From: Anaerococcus senegalensis JC48
GTDB lineage: Bacteria > Bacillota > Clostridia > Tissierellales > Peptoniphilaceae
Length of the DNA stretch: 64,000 bases
Direction: 5' to 3'
Assembly: GCF_000321005.1 (NCBI RefSeq)
Contig: NZ_HE578907.1
Span: forward strand, 320,873 to 384,872
Below the pieces are notes generated by a model. The model made no database searches. It had not been told where the DNA came from and saw nothing but the letters and a program-made list of their open reading frames with translations. Below, piece after piece: positions 8,760 through 18,344 of the stretch. The translations under genes and the position numbers were made by a program. Position 1 is the first letter of the stretch; every line of letters begins with the position of its first letter.

Positions 8760-10659
8760 AATATTTATCAAAGAAATAAATTTGATCTCTTTTGGTAAAT
8801 TTCAAAATAAAACTATAACTTTTGATAAAGGCTTTAATTTAATTTATGGAAATAATGAAAGTGGCAAATCTACAATTTCTGATTTCATAGAAGGTATGTT
8901 TTATGGTTTTGATACAGGAAATAACAAAAAGAACTTCTCCTACAAAAAAGAAAAATACAAGCCAATTGGCTCATATAAATATGCTGGTAATATGATTTTG
9001 TTTTTTGATGGAAAAAAATATAGGATTGAAAGAGATTTTGAAGATGGGTCTTATAGTATTTTTGACTTGTTATTAAATAAGAAAATACCTAGTAAAAAAT
9101 CTAATTTAAATTATCCAGGGGAGTATTTCTTAGATTTAAACTATTCTTTATATAAAAATATTGTCAGCAACTATCAAATGCAAGGATTCGATAAAGATTC
9201 AAATAAAAATTTAATTAACTTTTTAAAAGATCCTTCTTCTGATCTTGTATTTTCTCAGTTAAAGTCTATTGAAAATATCGAGAATAGATTAAGTAAAATA
9301 GGAAGTATTCGAGCTTATACTAAGCCATTTGCTAAAAATAAGAAAGAATTAGATGAAAAATTAAATGAGCTTGAGAGGATCAAAAATATTAGAAATACCT
9401 ATGATCATGACATCAAAAGATTGCAAAATCAAAGGGAAGAAATAAAAAAAATAGAGAAAAACTTGTCTAATCTTAAAACTGATAGAGATAATTACAGAAA
9501 TTATAAAGCAAATTCAAATTTTATTGAGTATAAATCTAGGAAAGATTCTTTAAAATTATTAGATTCCAAGCTTGAAAAATATAAGAATTTTGATAAAATT
9601 GATAAATTATATTTTGAAAGAGTTGATAAATTGCTAGAAGATAAGAGCAAAATTTATAAAAATTCTAAAGAAAAATTTAATTATTTTTTATTCTTAATCC
9701 CTATTTCTTTATTGTTAATTTCAATTTTTAGTAAAAAATATTGGATTTTAATTTTATTGATTTCTATATTTTTATCTTTTTATATTTATAATAGAACAAA
9801 ATATGTTAATAAAAAAGAAAAGCTAAGTGATTTAAATATTAAAATTAACAATGAATTTTCTAAAATTTTTGTAAATTCGAAATCAGCTTATGAAAATGTA
9901 AAAAATGATTATAAAGAATATGAAAAGTTAATAATTGAAAGAGAAAAAAATTTAGAAATATTAAAAATTCTTGAAAAGCAAGAAATAAGTGAAAATATTA
10001 GTGAATTTGATATTGAAGATCTTAATATTTCAAAAATAGAATCTGATATAAGAAAATATGAAGCTTCATACCATAATTTAATAGAAAATAATTTAAAACT
10101 TGAAAAAAAATTAGCTAAAGTTGAAGATGAAATATCAAAAGAAATTGACCTTGTTGATGATATCAATAAATTAAGAAATAATCAAAAACAGTTAGAAATT
10201 GAAATTATGGCTTGTAAAAAGGCTATTGAAATAATAGAATCTAATAAGAATAAACTTGATAATAATAGAAAAAAAATATCTACTAATTTAAGTGAAATTA
10301 TAAAACAGATTTCTAAGGGAAAGTATAAAAACATAGATTTAGATCAAGAGTTAAATCCTATTATTTACAAAGAAAATAATGAAATAATCAGTATGGATAA
10401 ATTATCTGTAGGTTTTTTTGATCAGGTTAATTTTTCTTTAAGATTTTCAATATCTAAGGATTTATTAAATAATTCTTTTTTAATCTTTGATGATGCCTTC
10501 ATAAATTATGATAACATTAGGCTTAGAATGGCCTTATTATATCTGCTAGATTTATCAAATGAGTTTCAGATGATTTATTTTACATGTCATGATAGAGAAG
10601 AAAAAATATTGAAGGCTGAAGGTATAGAAATAAAAGTAAAGGATATAGATGAAATATGA
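8752..10659 (+). CDS. SbcC/YhaN-like SMC-type ATPase with central hydrophobic segment
   Basis: This 635-residue protein has a split ABC/SMC ATPase head. Walker A GNNESGKST lies at about 33-41. A long coiled-coil region runs from about 195 to 510, and a C-terminal signature-like LSVGFFDQ (about 550) precedes Walker B FLIFDDAFINYD. Near the middle of the coil there is a strong hydrophobic stretch (about 309-347), as known for YhaN-type proteins, suggesting membrane association. It is shorter than B. subtilis YhaN (over 900 residues). Its start overlaps the nuclease gene by eight bases, so the two are surely made together. A role in DNA end processing is inferred from the family. Confidence 0.85.
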   Translation: MNKIFIKEINLISFGKFQNKTITFDKGFNLIYGNNESGKSTISDFIEGMFYGFDTGNNKKNFSYKKEKYKPIGSYKYAGNMILFFDGKKYRIERDFEDGSYSIFDLLLNKKIPSKKSNLNYPGEYFLDLNYSLYKNIVSNYQMQGFDKDSNKNLINFLKDPSSDLVFSQLKSIENIENRLSKIGSIRAYTKPFAKNKKELDEKLNELERIKNIRNTYDHDIKRLQNQREEIKKIEKNLSNLKTDRDNYRNYKANSNFIEYKSRKDSLKLLDSKLEKYKNFDKIDKLYFERVDKLLEDKSKIYKNSKEKFNYFLFLIPISLLLISIFSKKYWILILLISIFLSFYIYNRTKYVNKKEKLSDLNIKINNEFSKIFVNSKSAYENVKNDYKEYEKLIIEREKNLEILKILEKQEISENISEFDIEDLNISKIESDIRKYEASYHNLIENNLKLEKKLAKVEDEISKEIDLVDDINKLRNNQKQLEIEIMACKKAIEIIESNKNKLDNNRKKISTNLSEIIKQISKGKYKNIDLDQELNPIIYKENNEIISMDKLSVGFFDQVNFSLRFSISKDLLNNSFLIFDDAFINYDNIRLRMALLYLLDLSNEFQMIYFTCHDREEKILKAEGIEIKVKDIDEI

Positions 10660-11336
10660 TATATGCTATAGCGGATTTGCATCTTGATTATACTGAAGAA
10701 AAATCTATGGAAGTATTTGGAAGTGCTTGGAAAAACTATCAAGATAAAATATTTAGAAATTGGAATAAAATTGTAGGAAAAAATGATACTGTTTTAATTC
10801 CTGGGGACATATCTTGGGCAATGAATATTGAAGATGCTTATGTTGATTTAAAAAAAATTGATAAACTAAATGGAAAAAAAATAATGCTAAAAGGAAATCA
10901 TGATTATTGGTGGCAATCATTAAAAAAATTAAATGATTTGGAGCTAAATACTATAGAATTTTTACAAAATAATTCTTTTAATATAGAAGGTTATGATATT
11001 TGTGGAACAAGAGGATGGATTAGTAGGGATAATAGTGAATTTACTGATCATGATGAAAAAATCTTTAAAAGAGAGCTCCAAAGATTAAAAAATTCATTAG
11101 AATATAACAAGAAAAATAAGAAAAAAATTGTAATGCTTCATTATCCTCCAATCAATAGTGATAAAACATTAAATGAATTTTTTGGAATTTGCAAGGATTA
11201 TCAAGTAGAATATGTAATGTATGGACATCTACATGGACCTGGACATAAGCAAATTTATGAGGGAATAGTAGATAATATAGATATAAAATGTGTAGCAGGA
11301 GATTATATTGATTTTATACCAGAAAGGATAAGTTAA
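10656..11336 (+). CDS. metallophosphoesterase
   Basis: This 226-residue calcineurin-fold phosphoesterase shows the full metal-binding set: DLHLD (Asp 7, His 9), GDISWAM (Asp 51), GNHDYWW (Asn 81, His 82), LHYPP and a C-terminal GHLHGPGH. It belongs to a conserved bacterial family annotated only as metallophosphoesterase or Ser/Thr phosphatase-like; the substrate is unknown. It overlaps the YhaN-like gene by four bases (ATGA) and is followed at once by the CYTH gene (stop TAATG). The operon position suggests co-expression with the nuclease pair, but no functional link is established. Confidence 0.85.
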   Translation: MIYAIADLHLDYTEEKSMEVFGSAWKNYQDKIFRNWNKIVGKNDTVLIPGDISWAMNIEDAYVDLKKIDKLNGKKIMLKGNHDYWWQSLKKLNDLELNTIEFLQNNSFNIEGYDICGTRGWISRDNSEFTDHDEKIFKRELQRLKNSLEYNKKNKKKIVMLHYPPINSDKTLNEFFGICKDYQVEYVMYGHLHGPGHKQIYEGIVDNIDIKCVAGDYIDFIPERIS

Positions 11337-11869
11337 TGGACAGAGAATTAGAAATTAAGGTATTAAATATTGACATTTATCAAATGGAAGAAAAACTAAA
11401 AGAAAAAGGTGCAGAATTTCTTGGAGTAGAAATTCAAAAAAACCATACATTTGCACCTCAAAATTCTAAAGAATTTTCTAATGGTTATTTAAGAATAAGA
11501 GAAAAATCTTTGGATGGGAAAAAAGATGAAATTGAATTAACTTTTAAAGAATCTGTAGATAATAAAGATAAGATCAGAGTTAATAACGAATACACTACAA
11601 GAATTGATTCAATTTCAAATATGGTAAAAATTTTAGAAGAAATAGGCTTGACAGAAAGATATGTAGGAGATAAAAAAAGAATATCCTATAAGTACAAAGA
11701 ACAAAGATTTGACATAGATATTTGGTCTAAAGAAGTTTATCCTAATCCTTATATGGAAATTGAATTTACAAATGTAAACTTAATGGAAGAAATATTAGAT
11801 GAATTTGAAATTGATAGAAAAAATGTTACAAGTGAATCAATTAATGAATTGATAGAAAAGCGAAAATAA
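11336..11869 (+). CDS. CYTH-domain protein (class IV adenylate cyclase/thiamine triphosphatase fold)
   Basis: This 177-residue protein carries the CYTH signature ExExK as Glu 4, Glu 6 and Lys 8 at its very N-terminus. Alternating charged strands follow (YLRIREK, ELTFKES, RISYKYKEQRFDIDIW, MEIEFTN), forming the triphosphate tunnel. Proteins of this family hydrolyse inorganic or organic triphosphates or, less often, make cAMP; sequence alone does not separate these activities. In a Firmicute a triphosphatase is more likely than a cyclase. It is the last gene of the operon, sharing TAATG with the metallophosphoesterase gene. No terminator is visible before the pyr promoter. Confidence 0.8.
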   Translation: MDRELEIKVLNIDIYQMEEKLKEKGAEFLGVEIQKNHTFAPQNSKEFSNGYLRIREKSLDGKKDEIELTFKESVDNKDKIRVNNEYTTRIDSISNMVKILEEIGLTERYVGDKKRISYKYKEQRFDIDIWSKEVYPNPYMEIEFTNVNLMEEILDEFEIDRKNVTSESINELIEKRK

Positions 11870-11872
11870 ATC

Positions 11873-11901
11873 TTGACACAAAAAAACTCTTTTGTTATAA
11901 T
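11873..11901 (+). promoter_or_regulatory. consensus sigma-A promoter of the pyr operon
   Basis: TTGACA (11873-11878) and TATAAT (11896-11901) are both perfect consensus hexamers with a 17-base spacer, and a TG sits one base before the -10. This is the strongest promoter in the window. Transcription would start near 11908, leaving a leader of about 20 bases before pyrB, too short for a PyrR-type attenuator. Confidence 0.92.
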
Positions 11902-11927
11902 AGAAAAAACAAAAAAAGGAGTGTCAA

Positions 11928-12857
11928 ATGCTAAAGATTAAAAATTTGTTAAGTGCAGAAGATTTATATAAAGATGATTTACTTGAAATAATTGATTTAG
12001 CAGAAGACATAATGAAGAGTCCTCAACAATTTTCCAATTTTTGTAATGGAAAGTTATTAGGGACTCTTTTTTTTGAGCCTTCTACTAGAACAAGACTTTC
12101 TTTTGAATCAGCTATGCTAAGACTTGGAGGCAGCATTGAAGGTTTTTCAAATCCAAAAGCGTCAAGCCAATCTAAAGGAGAAAGCCTACAAGATACAATA
12201 AAAACAGTTAGCCAATACGTAGATGTAATTGCTATGCGCCATCCACAAGAAGGAGCGGCAAAATTATCATCAGAAACTGCTGATTGTCCAATAATAAATG
12301 CGGGAGATGGTGGTCACCAACATCCAACTCAAACTCTTACAGATATTCTTACAATTTCAACTTATAAAAAAAGACTTGAAGGATTAAAAATTGGTATTTG
12401 TGGAGACTTAAAATATGGAAGAACAGTTCATTCTTTACTAAAAGTAATGACCTTATTTGATAATAATGAGTATGTTTTAATATCTCCAGATGAATTAAAA
12501 CTTCCAAATTATATTAAAAAAGGTGTATTTGAAAAAAATAATATTGACTACATAGAAAAAAGAAGTCTAGATAATTCTATTGATGATCTTGATATTTTAT
12601 ACATGACAAGAATTCAAAAAGAAAGATTTTTCTCAGACAATCAATATACAAGATTGAAAGATTCTTATGTTCTAAATAAAGATAAATTAGCAAATGCTAA
12701 AAAAGATCTTGCAATCTTACATCCATTACCAAGAGTAAATGAAATTGATAAAGATGTAGATGATGATCCTAGAGCTTTATATTTTAAGCAAGTTAAATGT
12801 GGAATGTATGCTAGGATGGCACTAATTATAAAATTATTGGAGGCAAATAATGCTTGA
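11928..12857 (+). CDS. pyrB: aspartate carbamoyltransferase catalytic subunit
   Basis: PyrB (309 residues) joins carbamoyl phosphate and aspartate to make carbamoyl aspartate, the committed step of pyrimidine synthesis. The carbamoyl-phosphate loop STRTR is at 52-56, with QSKGES, the [11 protein letters not shown] motif and [10 protein letters not shown] further on, all diagnostic. The start is preceded by AAAAGGAG. It is the first gene of pyrBICFKDE and overlaps pyrI by eight bases, giving the classic catalytic/regulatory pair found in enteric bacteria and many anaerobic Firmicutes, in contrast to the PyrI-free enzyme of Bacillus. Confidence 0.97.
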   Translation: MLKIKNLLSAEDLYKDDLLEIIDLAEDIMKSPQQFSNFCNGKLLGTLFFEPSTRTRLSFESAMLRLGGSIEGFSNPKASSQSKGESLQDTIKTVSQYVDVIAMRHPQEGAAKLSSETADCPIINAGDGGHQHPTQTLTDILTISTYKKRLEGLKIGICGDLKYGRTVHSLLKVMTLFDNNEYVLISPDELKLPNYIKKGVFEKNNIDYIEKRSLDNSIDDLDILYMTRIQKERFFSDNQYTRLKDSYVLNKDKLANAKKDLAILHPLPRVNEIDKDVDDDPRALYFKQVKCGMYARMALIIKLLEANNA

Positions 12858-13278
12858 GATTACTTCATTAAATAGAGGAATTGTAATAGATCATATAAAA
12901 CCAGGATTAGGAATCAAAATTTTTAATCTTTTACATTTGGATGAACTTGAAGATGAAGTTGCGTTAATATTAAATGCAAATTCAACTTCTCAAGGAAAAA
13001 AGGACATTGTAAAAATTGCAAATAATTTAGATATCAATCTAGATGCTGTATCAATTATAGATTCAAGCGCAATAGTAAACTTTATTGAAGATGAGAAAGT
13101 TATTGAAAAAAAGAGTTTAGAATTACCAGAAATTAGTGAAGGGATTTTAAAATGTCAAAATCCTTCTTGTGTAACAACTAATGAAAGAAATATAAAGAGT
13201 AAATTTATCTTGATTGATAGAAAAGAAAAAATGTACAAATGTGCATATTGTGATCATATATATGATGTGGAGGAATAA
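12850..13278 (+). CDS. pyrI: aspartate carbamoyltransferase regulatory subunit
   Basis: PyrI (142 residues) binds nucleotide effectors and assembles with PyrB into an allosteric holoenzyme. The N-terminal nucleotide-binding domain (about 1-95) includes the NRGIVIDHI start and a long region of alternating strands. The C-terminal zinc site is intact, with cysteines at 102, 107, 131 and 134. The gene overlaps pyrB and its stop overlaps the pyrC start (TAATG), so stoichiometric coupled translation is likely. Its presence implies feedback control at the protein level, in keeping with the absence of an RNA attenuator upstream. Confidence 0.95.
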   Translation: MLEITSLNRGIVIDHIKPGLGIKIFNLLHLDELEDEVALILNANSTSQGKKDIVKIANNLDINLDAVSIIDSSAIVNFIEDEKVIEKKSLELPEISEGILKCQNPSCVTTNERNIKSKFILIDRKEKMYKCAYCDHIYDVEE

Positions 13279-14474
13279 TGAAACAAATTTTTACAAACCT
13301 TGTTGGTATTGATGATATAAAAATATCAAGGAGAGACATTTTTGTAGAAAACGGGTTCATTACAAAAAAATTTAAATTAGATGAAGAAACTGAGATTATA
13401 GACTGTAATGGTCTAATCTTGGTTCCTTCCTTTGTGGATATGCACACACATTTTAGAGATCCAGGTTTTACTTACAAAGAAGATTTAAAAACAGGATCAA
13501 TGTCCGCTCTTAAAGGTGGATATACTACAGTAAATTTAATGCCAAATACGAATCCTATTGTTTCAAGCAAAAAGGTATATGAAGATATTATAAAAAGAGC
13601 AGAAGATTTAGATTTAATTGATATTAAACAAGTCTTCTCAATTACAAAAGATTTCAAAAGTAATGATTTATCCCATTTAAAGGACTTGCCAAAAGGCCTT
13701 TTATTTTTGTCAAATGATGGCAAGGGAGTTGATGATGATTTTTCCATGTACCAAGCTATTAAAATTGCTAAAGAAAATAAGCTTAAATTTACACTGCATG
13801 AGGAATGTAAGGAAATATCAAAATATGATTATGAAATAGCTGAAGATTTAATGACATTAAGAGATTGTTATCTATCATATAAAATGGATGTTCCAATTCA
13901 TTTTTCTCACGTATCTACAAAAGGATCAATTGAAGCAATAAAGCATTTTAAAGATTTAGGAGCAAAAATTACTTGCGAGGTTACTCCTCATCATATTTAT
14001 TTTTCTAAAAGGAATGATTTAAAAGTAAATCCACCAATTAGGAAAGAAAAAGATAGATTAGCACTAATAGAAATGATAAAAAAAGGTTATATAGATTGTA
14101 TATCAACAGACCATGCACCTCATACAAAAAATGAAAAGAATGAAGGAAAACCAGGCTTTATTGGACTTGAAACAGCTTTTTCTACATCTTATATGACTTT
14201 AGTTAAAAGTGGAATAATTTCATTGAATGATTTAGTTAGAATAATGAGTACAAATCCATCAAAATTATTAGAAATTAAAAAGGGAAAAATAGAAGAAGGA
14301 TATTTAGCTGATTTTACATTAATAGATTTAGATAAAACTTATATATACAAAGAAGAAGATATTTTATCTAAGTCAAAAAATTCACTATTTATAGATGAGA
14401 AATTAGATGGCGAAATTGTTAGAGTTTATAAGAAAGGAATTTTAAAATATGACACTAATAGAAAGACTTTATAA
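13278..14474 (+). CDS. pyrC: dihydroorotase
   Basis: PyrC (398 residues) cyclises carbamoyl aspartate to dihydroorotate. It is a class I amidohydrolase with the zinc-binding [10 protein letters not shown] motif (His 56, His 58), HEE, HFSHVST, TPHHI and the catalytic STDHAPH. The gene starts within the pyrI stop (TAATG) behind a GGAGG site. Its 3' end overlaps pyrF by 26 bases. Confidence 0.95.
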   Translation: MKQIFTNLVGIDDIKISRRDIFVENGFITKKFKLDEETEIIDCNGLILVPSFVDMHTHFRDPGFTYKEDLKTGSMSALKGGYTTVNLMPNTNPIVSSKKVYEDIIKRAEDLDLIDIKQVFSITKDFKSNDLSHLKDLPKGLLFLSNDGKGVDDDFSMYQAIKIAKENKLKFTLHEECKEISKYDYEIAEDLMTLRDCYLSYKMDVPIHFSHVSTKGSIEAIKHFKDLGAKITCEVTPHHIYFSKRNDLKVNPPIRKEKDRLALIEMIKKGYIDCISTDHAPHTKNEKNEGKPGFIGLETAFSTSYMTLVKSGIISLNDLVRIMSTNPSKLLEIKKGKIEEGYLADFTLIDLDKTYIYKEEDILSKSKNSLFIDEKLDGEIVRVYKKGILKYDTNRKTL

Positions 14475-15315
14475 GAAAATTGAAGAAAATGGCTTTGTTT
14501 GTGTAGGACTAGATACATCTGTCGATTATATTCCAGAAAAAATGAAAGAAAATAAAAGTATTTGTGATCAAATATTTGATTTTAATAAGGAAATAATTGA
14601 TAACACCAAAGACGTTTGTGCAATATATAAAGTTCAAATAGCCTATTATGAATCATATGGGATAGAAGGTATGAAAGCTTATAAAAAAACTCTATCATAT
14701 TTAAGAGAAAATAATTTATTATCAATAGCGGATGTAAAAAGATCAGATATTGCACAAAGTGCAAGTCAATATGCAAAGGCACATTTTTCTGGAGATTTTG
14801 AAGCTGATTTTATGACTCTAAATCCATATATGGGAATGGATTCAATATCCCCATATTTAGAATTTATTAAAAATAATGACAAGGGAATATTTGTTTTATT
14901 AAGAACATCAAACCCGGGAGCAAATGATTTCGAATGTTTAAAATTAGAAGATAGTAGTGAATTATTTTATACAATTGGGGATAAATTGAAAGAAATTAAT
15001 GATAAATTAATAGATGAATCAGGATATGGTCCAATCGGACTTGTTGTTGGTGCAACTCACAAAGATGAAGTTGAAAAGATTAGAAACAGATATAAAAATA
15101 TGTTTTTTCTAATACCTGGTTTCGGTGCTCAAAAAGCTGATTCTTTAAATGTATATAATTTATTAAATTCTCTAAATGGAGGAGTAGTAAATTCATCTAG
15201 GGCAATACTTAAAAATTATCAAAACTTTGAAGATGGAGAAGAAAAGGTTGGTTTTTATGCCAGAGAAAAATGTATAGAAACCAGAAAGGAAATTCAAGAT
15301 AATGGAATCTTATAG
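14449..15315 (+). CDS. pyrF: orotidine-5'-phosphate decarboxylase (class 2)
   Basis: PyrF (288 residues) decarboxylates OMP to UMP, the last step of the pathway. The catalytic Asp-Lys-Asp array is visible as ADVKRSDIA (Asp 95, Lys 97, Asp 100). The length, near 290 residues rather than 230, and the PGFGAQ segment mark the longer class 2 type. The ATG at 14449 lies inside pyrC with AAAGGA upstream, and the end overlaps pyrK by 14 bases. Confidence 0.94.
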   Translation: MTLIERLYKKIEENGFVCVGLDTSVDYIPEKMKENKSICDQIFDFNKEIIDNTKDVCAIYKVQIAYYESYGIEGMKAYKKTLSYLRENNLLSIADVKRSDIAQSASQYAKAHFSGDFEADFMTLNPYMGMDSISPYLEFIKNNDKGIFVLLRTSNPGANDFECLKLEDSSELFYTIGDKLKEINDKLIDESGYGPIGLVVGATHKDEVEKIRNRYKNMFFLIPGFGAQKADSLNVYNLLNSLNGGVVNSSRAILKNYQNFEDGEEKVGFYAREKCIETRKEIQDNGIL

Positions 15316-16018
15316 AGAAGCTTCTGTAATATTTAATAAAAAAATAAAACAAGATATTTTCTATTGTAAGGTAAAAACAAAATTAAATGCAAAACCTGGT
15401 CAATTTTTCATGTTAAGATGTGATAGCTTTAGAAACTCACCACTTCTTTCTAGACCATTTGGAGTATGTGATCAAGATGAAGAAACTTTGACTTTCTTAT
15501 ATCAAGTAAAGGGAGTTGGCACAAAAATTCTAAGTGATTTAAAAGAGGGATCTAAAGTAAAATTACTTGGACCTTTAGGCAAGGGATTTGAAATAAAAAA
15601 AGGGAAAAAAGCTGCAATAGTTGCAGGTGGAATTGGAATAGCTCCACTTCTATATTTAGCAAAATCTCTTGATAAAAAAGCAGATTTTTATGCAGGATTT
15701 AGTGATGAGGAATATTTTACAGATTATTTTAAAGATTGTGTGGGAAAAACTACAGTAACTATTGATAAGAAGGACAAAATTTTTATAACTGATAAAATAG
15801 ACACCGAAAAATATGATATTATTTATGCTTGTGGACCAAATCCAATGTTAAAAACTTTATCAAATAAAAATAATAATACAGAAATTCAAATTTCAATGGA
15901 AGCGCACATGGCTTGTGGTATAGGAGCATGTCTTGGATGTACTGTAGAAAATTCTAAAGGTGATTTTATTAGAGTATGTAAAGACGGTCCTGTATTTGAT
16001 TCAAAGGAGATTTTCTAA
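15302..16018 (+). CDS. pyrK: dihydroorotate dehydrogenase B, electron-transfer subunit
   Basis: PyrK (238 residues) is the FAD and [2Fe-2S] subunit that passes electrons from dihydroorotate oxidation to NAD+. An N-terminal FAD domain (RPFGVCDQ region) precedes an NAD-binding domain ([13 protein letters not shown]). A C-terminal cysteine cluster (CGIGACLGC and a later Cys in RVCKDGP) binds the iron-sulfur cluster. It directly precedes pyrD, sharing TAATG, as expected for the heterotetrameric type 1B enzyme of NAD-linked anaerobes. Confidence 0.94.
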   Translation: MESYREASVIFNKKIKQDIFYCKVKTKLNAKPGQFFMLRCDSFRNSPLLSRPFGVCDQDEETLTFLYQVKGVGTKILSDLKEGSKVKLLGPLGKGFEIKKGKKAAIVAGGIGIAPLLYLAKSLDKKADFYAGFSDEEYFTDYFKDCVGKTTVTIDKKDKIFITDKIDTEKYDIIYACGPNPMLKTLSNKNNNTEIQISMEAHMACGIGACLGCTVENSKGDFIRVCKDGPVFDSKEIF

Positions 16019-16917
16019 TGAGTTTAAAAGTTAATATTTGTGGAATCGAATTTAATAATCCAATAATAGCTGCAAGTGGAACTTTTGGTTTTGGTAAGGA
16101 ATTTGATGATTATATAGATTTAGACAAACTTGGTGGAATATCTTCAAAAGGTCTAACCCTACATAAGAATTTGGGAAATAAGGGGGTTAGAATTTATGAA
16201 ACGGCTGCAGGAATTATGAATTCAATCGGTTTACAAAACCCTGGTATAGAATATTTTATAAAAGAAGAATTTCCATTTTTAGAAAATAAAAAAGCAGTTA
16301 CAATAGCAAATCTTGGTGGCCATAGTGTTGAAGACTATGTTAAAGGAAGTGAACTTTTAGATAAAACTAGTGTTCCAATAATTGAACTTAACATATCTTG
16401 CCCTAATGTGAAAGAAGGCGGAATGGCTTTTGGAACAGATCCTAAAAAAGCATGTGAAGTAATAGAAAAAGTAAGGAAAACAACAAAGAAAGTATTAATG
16501 GTTAAACTTTCTCCAAATGTTGGTGACATTAAAGAATTTGTTAAAATTTCAGAAAATTCTGGAGCTGATTGTATTTCTTTGGTAAATACCTTTAATGCGA
16601 TGGCAATTGATGTAGATAATAAAAAAGCAGTTTTTGAAAATAAAACAGCAGGTCTTTCAGGTCCATGTATAAAACCAATTGCATTAAGAATGGTGTATGA
16701 AGCAAGTAATACTACAAACTTGCCAATTATAGGTATGGGTGGAATTTCAAATTACAAAGATTGTTTAGAGTTTATTATGGCTGGAGCAAGTGCTGTTCAA
16801 GTAGGAACTAGTAATTTTGTAGATTTTAATACAATGACAAATATAATTGATGATTTAGAAAATTACATGAAAAAAGAAAAATTAAATTCATTAGAAGAAA
16901 TAAGAAATATTATTTAG
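16018..16917 (+). CDS. pyrD: dihydroorotate dehydrogenase B, catalytic subunit
   Basis: This 299-residue FMN protein oxidises dihydroorotate to orotate together with PyrK. Type 1 features include the active-site cysteine in ELNISCPNVKEGG, KLSPNV, SLVNTFNAMA, and the FMN phosphate loop GMGGIS with the following MAGASAVQVGT. The protein is cytosolic, without a membrane anchor, matching the 1B class. It shares TAATG with pyrK behind AAAGGAG. PyrE follows 11 bases downstream with its own TAGGAGG. Confidence 0.95.
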   Translation: MSLKVNICGIEFNNPIIAASGTFGFGKEFDDYIDLDKLGGISSKGLTLHKNLGNKGVRIYETAAGIMNSIGLQNPGIEYFIKEEFPFLENKKAVTIANLGGHSVEDYVKGSELLDKTSVPIIELNISCPNVKEGGMAFGTDPKKACEVIEKVRKTTKKVLMVKLSPNVGDIKEFVKISENSGADCISLVNTFNAMAIDVDNKKAVFENKTAGLSGPCIKPIALRMVYEASNTTNLPIIGMGGISNYKDCLEFIMAGASAVQVGTSNFVDFNTMTNIIDDLENYMKKEKLNSLEEIRNII

Positions 16918-16928
16918 GAGGATTAAAA

Positions 16929-17498
16929 ATGGATAGAACTATAGAATTATTAAAAAAATCAGATGCACTTTTGGATGGACATTTTTTATTATCAAGTGGT
17001 AAACATACTAGAAAATACATACAATGTGCAAAATTAATTGAAAATCCAACTTATTGCCAAGAAGTTGCACAAAAAATTGCACAAAAAGTAAAAGAATCTG
17101 GAATAAAAGTTGATTTATGTGTAGGTCCTGCTATGGGTGGAATAATTATAGCCTATGAAGTAGCAAGAGCCTTGGGTATAAATGCAATTTTTACAGAAAG
17201 AGTAGATAACAAAATGACATTAAGAAGAGGATTTGATATAAAAGAAGGAACAAATGTAATAATTGTAGAAGATGTTATTACAACAGGAAAATCTTCATTT
17301 GAAACTGTAGATGTTGTTGAAAAATATGGGGCAAAAGTAAATGCTTTAACATCTATTGTAAATAGATCATCAGTAGATGAAATTAATGGTTTAAAATTAA
17401 TATCAGCTACAAAATTAGAAATTGAGACTTTTGATCCAGATAATCTTCCTGAGGATTTAAAAGATACACCTGCAGTAAAACCAGGCTCTAGAAAATAA
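16929..17498 (+). CDS. pyrE: orotate phosphoribosyltransferase
   Basis: PyrE (189 residues) couples orotate to PRPP, giving OMP. The PRPP-binding signature VIIVEDVITTGKSS is present, as is the N-terminal GHFLLSSGKHTRKYIQCAK substrate region and the GPAMGGIIIAYEVARALG segment. It closes the pyrBICFKDE operon, so every step from carbamoyl phosphate to UMP is encoded here. Carbamoyl-phosphate synthase genes are not in the window. A TAGGAGG site precedes the start. No clear terminator follows; a new promoter begins within a few bases. Confidence 0.96.
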   Translation: MDRTIELLKKSDALLDGHFLLSSGKHTRKYIQCAKLIENPTYCQEVAQKIAQKVKESGIKVDLCVGPAMGGIIIAYEVARALGINAIFTERVDNKMTLRRGFDIKEGTNVIIVEDVITTGKSSFETVDVVEKYGAKVNALTSIVNRSSVDEINGLKLISATKLEIETFDPDNLPEDLKDTPAVKPGSRK

Positions 17499-17501
17499 TA
17501 T

Positions 17502-17530
17502 TTGCAAACAAGTATAAGGAATGATATAAT
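17502..17530 (+). promoter_or_regulatory. promoter of the exported glucosaminidase gene
   Basis: TTGCAA (17502-17507) and TATAAT (17525-17530) are separated by 17 bases, with TG one base before the -10. The predicted start near 17537 falls inside the inverted repeat at 17535-17550. Confidence 0.75.
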
Positions 17531-17534
17531 TTTC

Positions 17535-17550
17535 GTAACAGTTTTGTTAC
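17535..17550. promoter_or_regulatory. inverted repeat GTAACA-N4-TGTTAC at the transcription start
   Basis: Two perfect six-base arms separated by GTTT sit exactly over the predicted start site, four bases downstream of the -10 box. This is the usual place for a repressor operator. Without a following T tract it is not a terminator, though a 5' mRNA hairpin is also possible. Confidence 0.5.
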
Positions 17551-17577
17551 TATTTACATATCAAAAAAGGAAGAAAA

Positions 17578-18282
17578 ATGATAAGAAATAATAAGTTTAA
17601 AATATCATTCTTATCTCTTTTGGCGATTGTCCTTGTACTTGTTTTATCTACAGGTTTTGAAGGATCATCTTTTGCTGCCAAAAATTTAGAAAAAAGAGAT
17701 AATTTGATTGGTGGAGTAAACGAAATTAGCAATGAAACTTTAAGTTTGAGGAAATCTAGATTGGAAAGATTTGATAAATTAGAAAAAGATTTAGAAGAAT
17801 TTAAAAATAATGATTCAGATAAGATTAGTAATAATTCTATGTTATACATAACAAATAAGACTAATTTGACATCTGATGAACTTGAAAATGGTCTTAAAAA
17901 TACTAATTTAAAAGGACTCGGTAAAGATTTTAAAAAGGCTGAGGAAGAGTATCAAGTTAATGCTATCTTGCTTATGGCAATGGCAAAACATGAAACTGGA
18001 AATGGTCATTCATATCTTGCTAAAGAAAAAAATAATCTTTTTGGATTTAATGCAATTGATCAAGATCCAATAAATGCAGCAAGTAAATTTAAAGACAAAG
18101 GTGAATCAATACTTCACGTTGCTAAATTTTTAAAAGAAAATTATTTAAGTGAAGATGGAAAATATTATAATGGAATTTCTACAAAAGCAATAGGAAAGCT
18201 TTATGCTAGTGATCCTGAGTGGTCCGATAAAGTTGACTATATGATGATGGAAGTTTCTAAAAATATTATCGCAGAAAAATAG
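17578..18282 (+). CDS. exported N-acetylglucosaminidase-domain protein (cell-wall hydrolase)
   Basis: This 234-residue protein has a signal peptide (basic start, hydrophobic core about 9-24, likely cleavage after the alanines near 33-34). A short coiled region (about 35-85) follows, then a glucosaminidase (LytG/Auto-like) domain over roughly 95-230. The probable catalytic glutamate is Glu 139 in AKHETGNG, with NNLFGF downstream and the family-typical LLMAMAKHE helix. It should cleave peptidoglycan glycan strands outside the membrane. No wall-binding repeats are present. A GGAAG site precedes the start. It is a single-gene unit with its own promoter and terminator. Confidence 0.85.
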   Translation: MIRNNKFKISFLSLLAIVLVLVLSTGFEGSSFAAKNLEKRDNLIGGVNEISNETLSLRKSRLERFDKLEKDLEEFKNNDSDKISNNSMLYITNKTNLTSDELENGLKNTNLKGLGKDFKKAEEEYQVNAILLMAMAKHETGNGHSYLAKEKNNLFGFNAIDQDPINAASKFKDKGESILHVAKFLKENYLSEDGKYYNGISTKAIGKLYASDPEWSDKVDYMMMEVSKNIIAEK

Positions 18283-18309
18283 ATTACAGCAAATAGTTGT
18301 AGTCTTTTT
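18282..18309 (+). terminator. intrinsic terminator after the glucosaminidase gene
   Basis: GATTACA (18282-18288) pairs with TGTAGTC (18298-18304), including one G-T pair, and is followed by TTTTT. The stem is modest and begins at the last base of the stop codon. Confidence 0.65.
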
Positions 18310-18344
18310 ATTTTGGTTTTTTTCAAAATAATTTAAAAAGATAA

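Noticed and set aside
11869..11928. PyrR attenuator upstream of pyrB
   Set aside because: The promoter lies so close to the gene that the leader is only about 20 bases, and no hairpin with a T tract is present.
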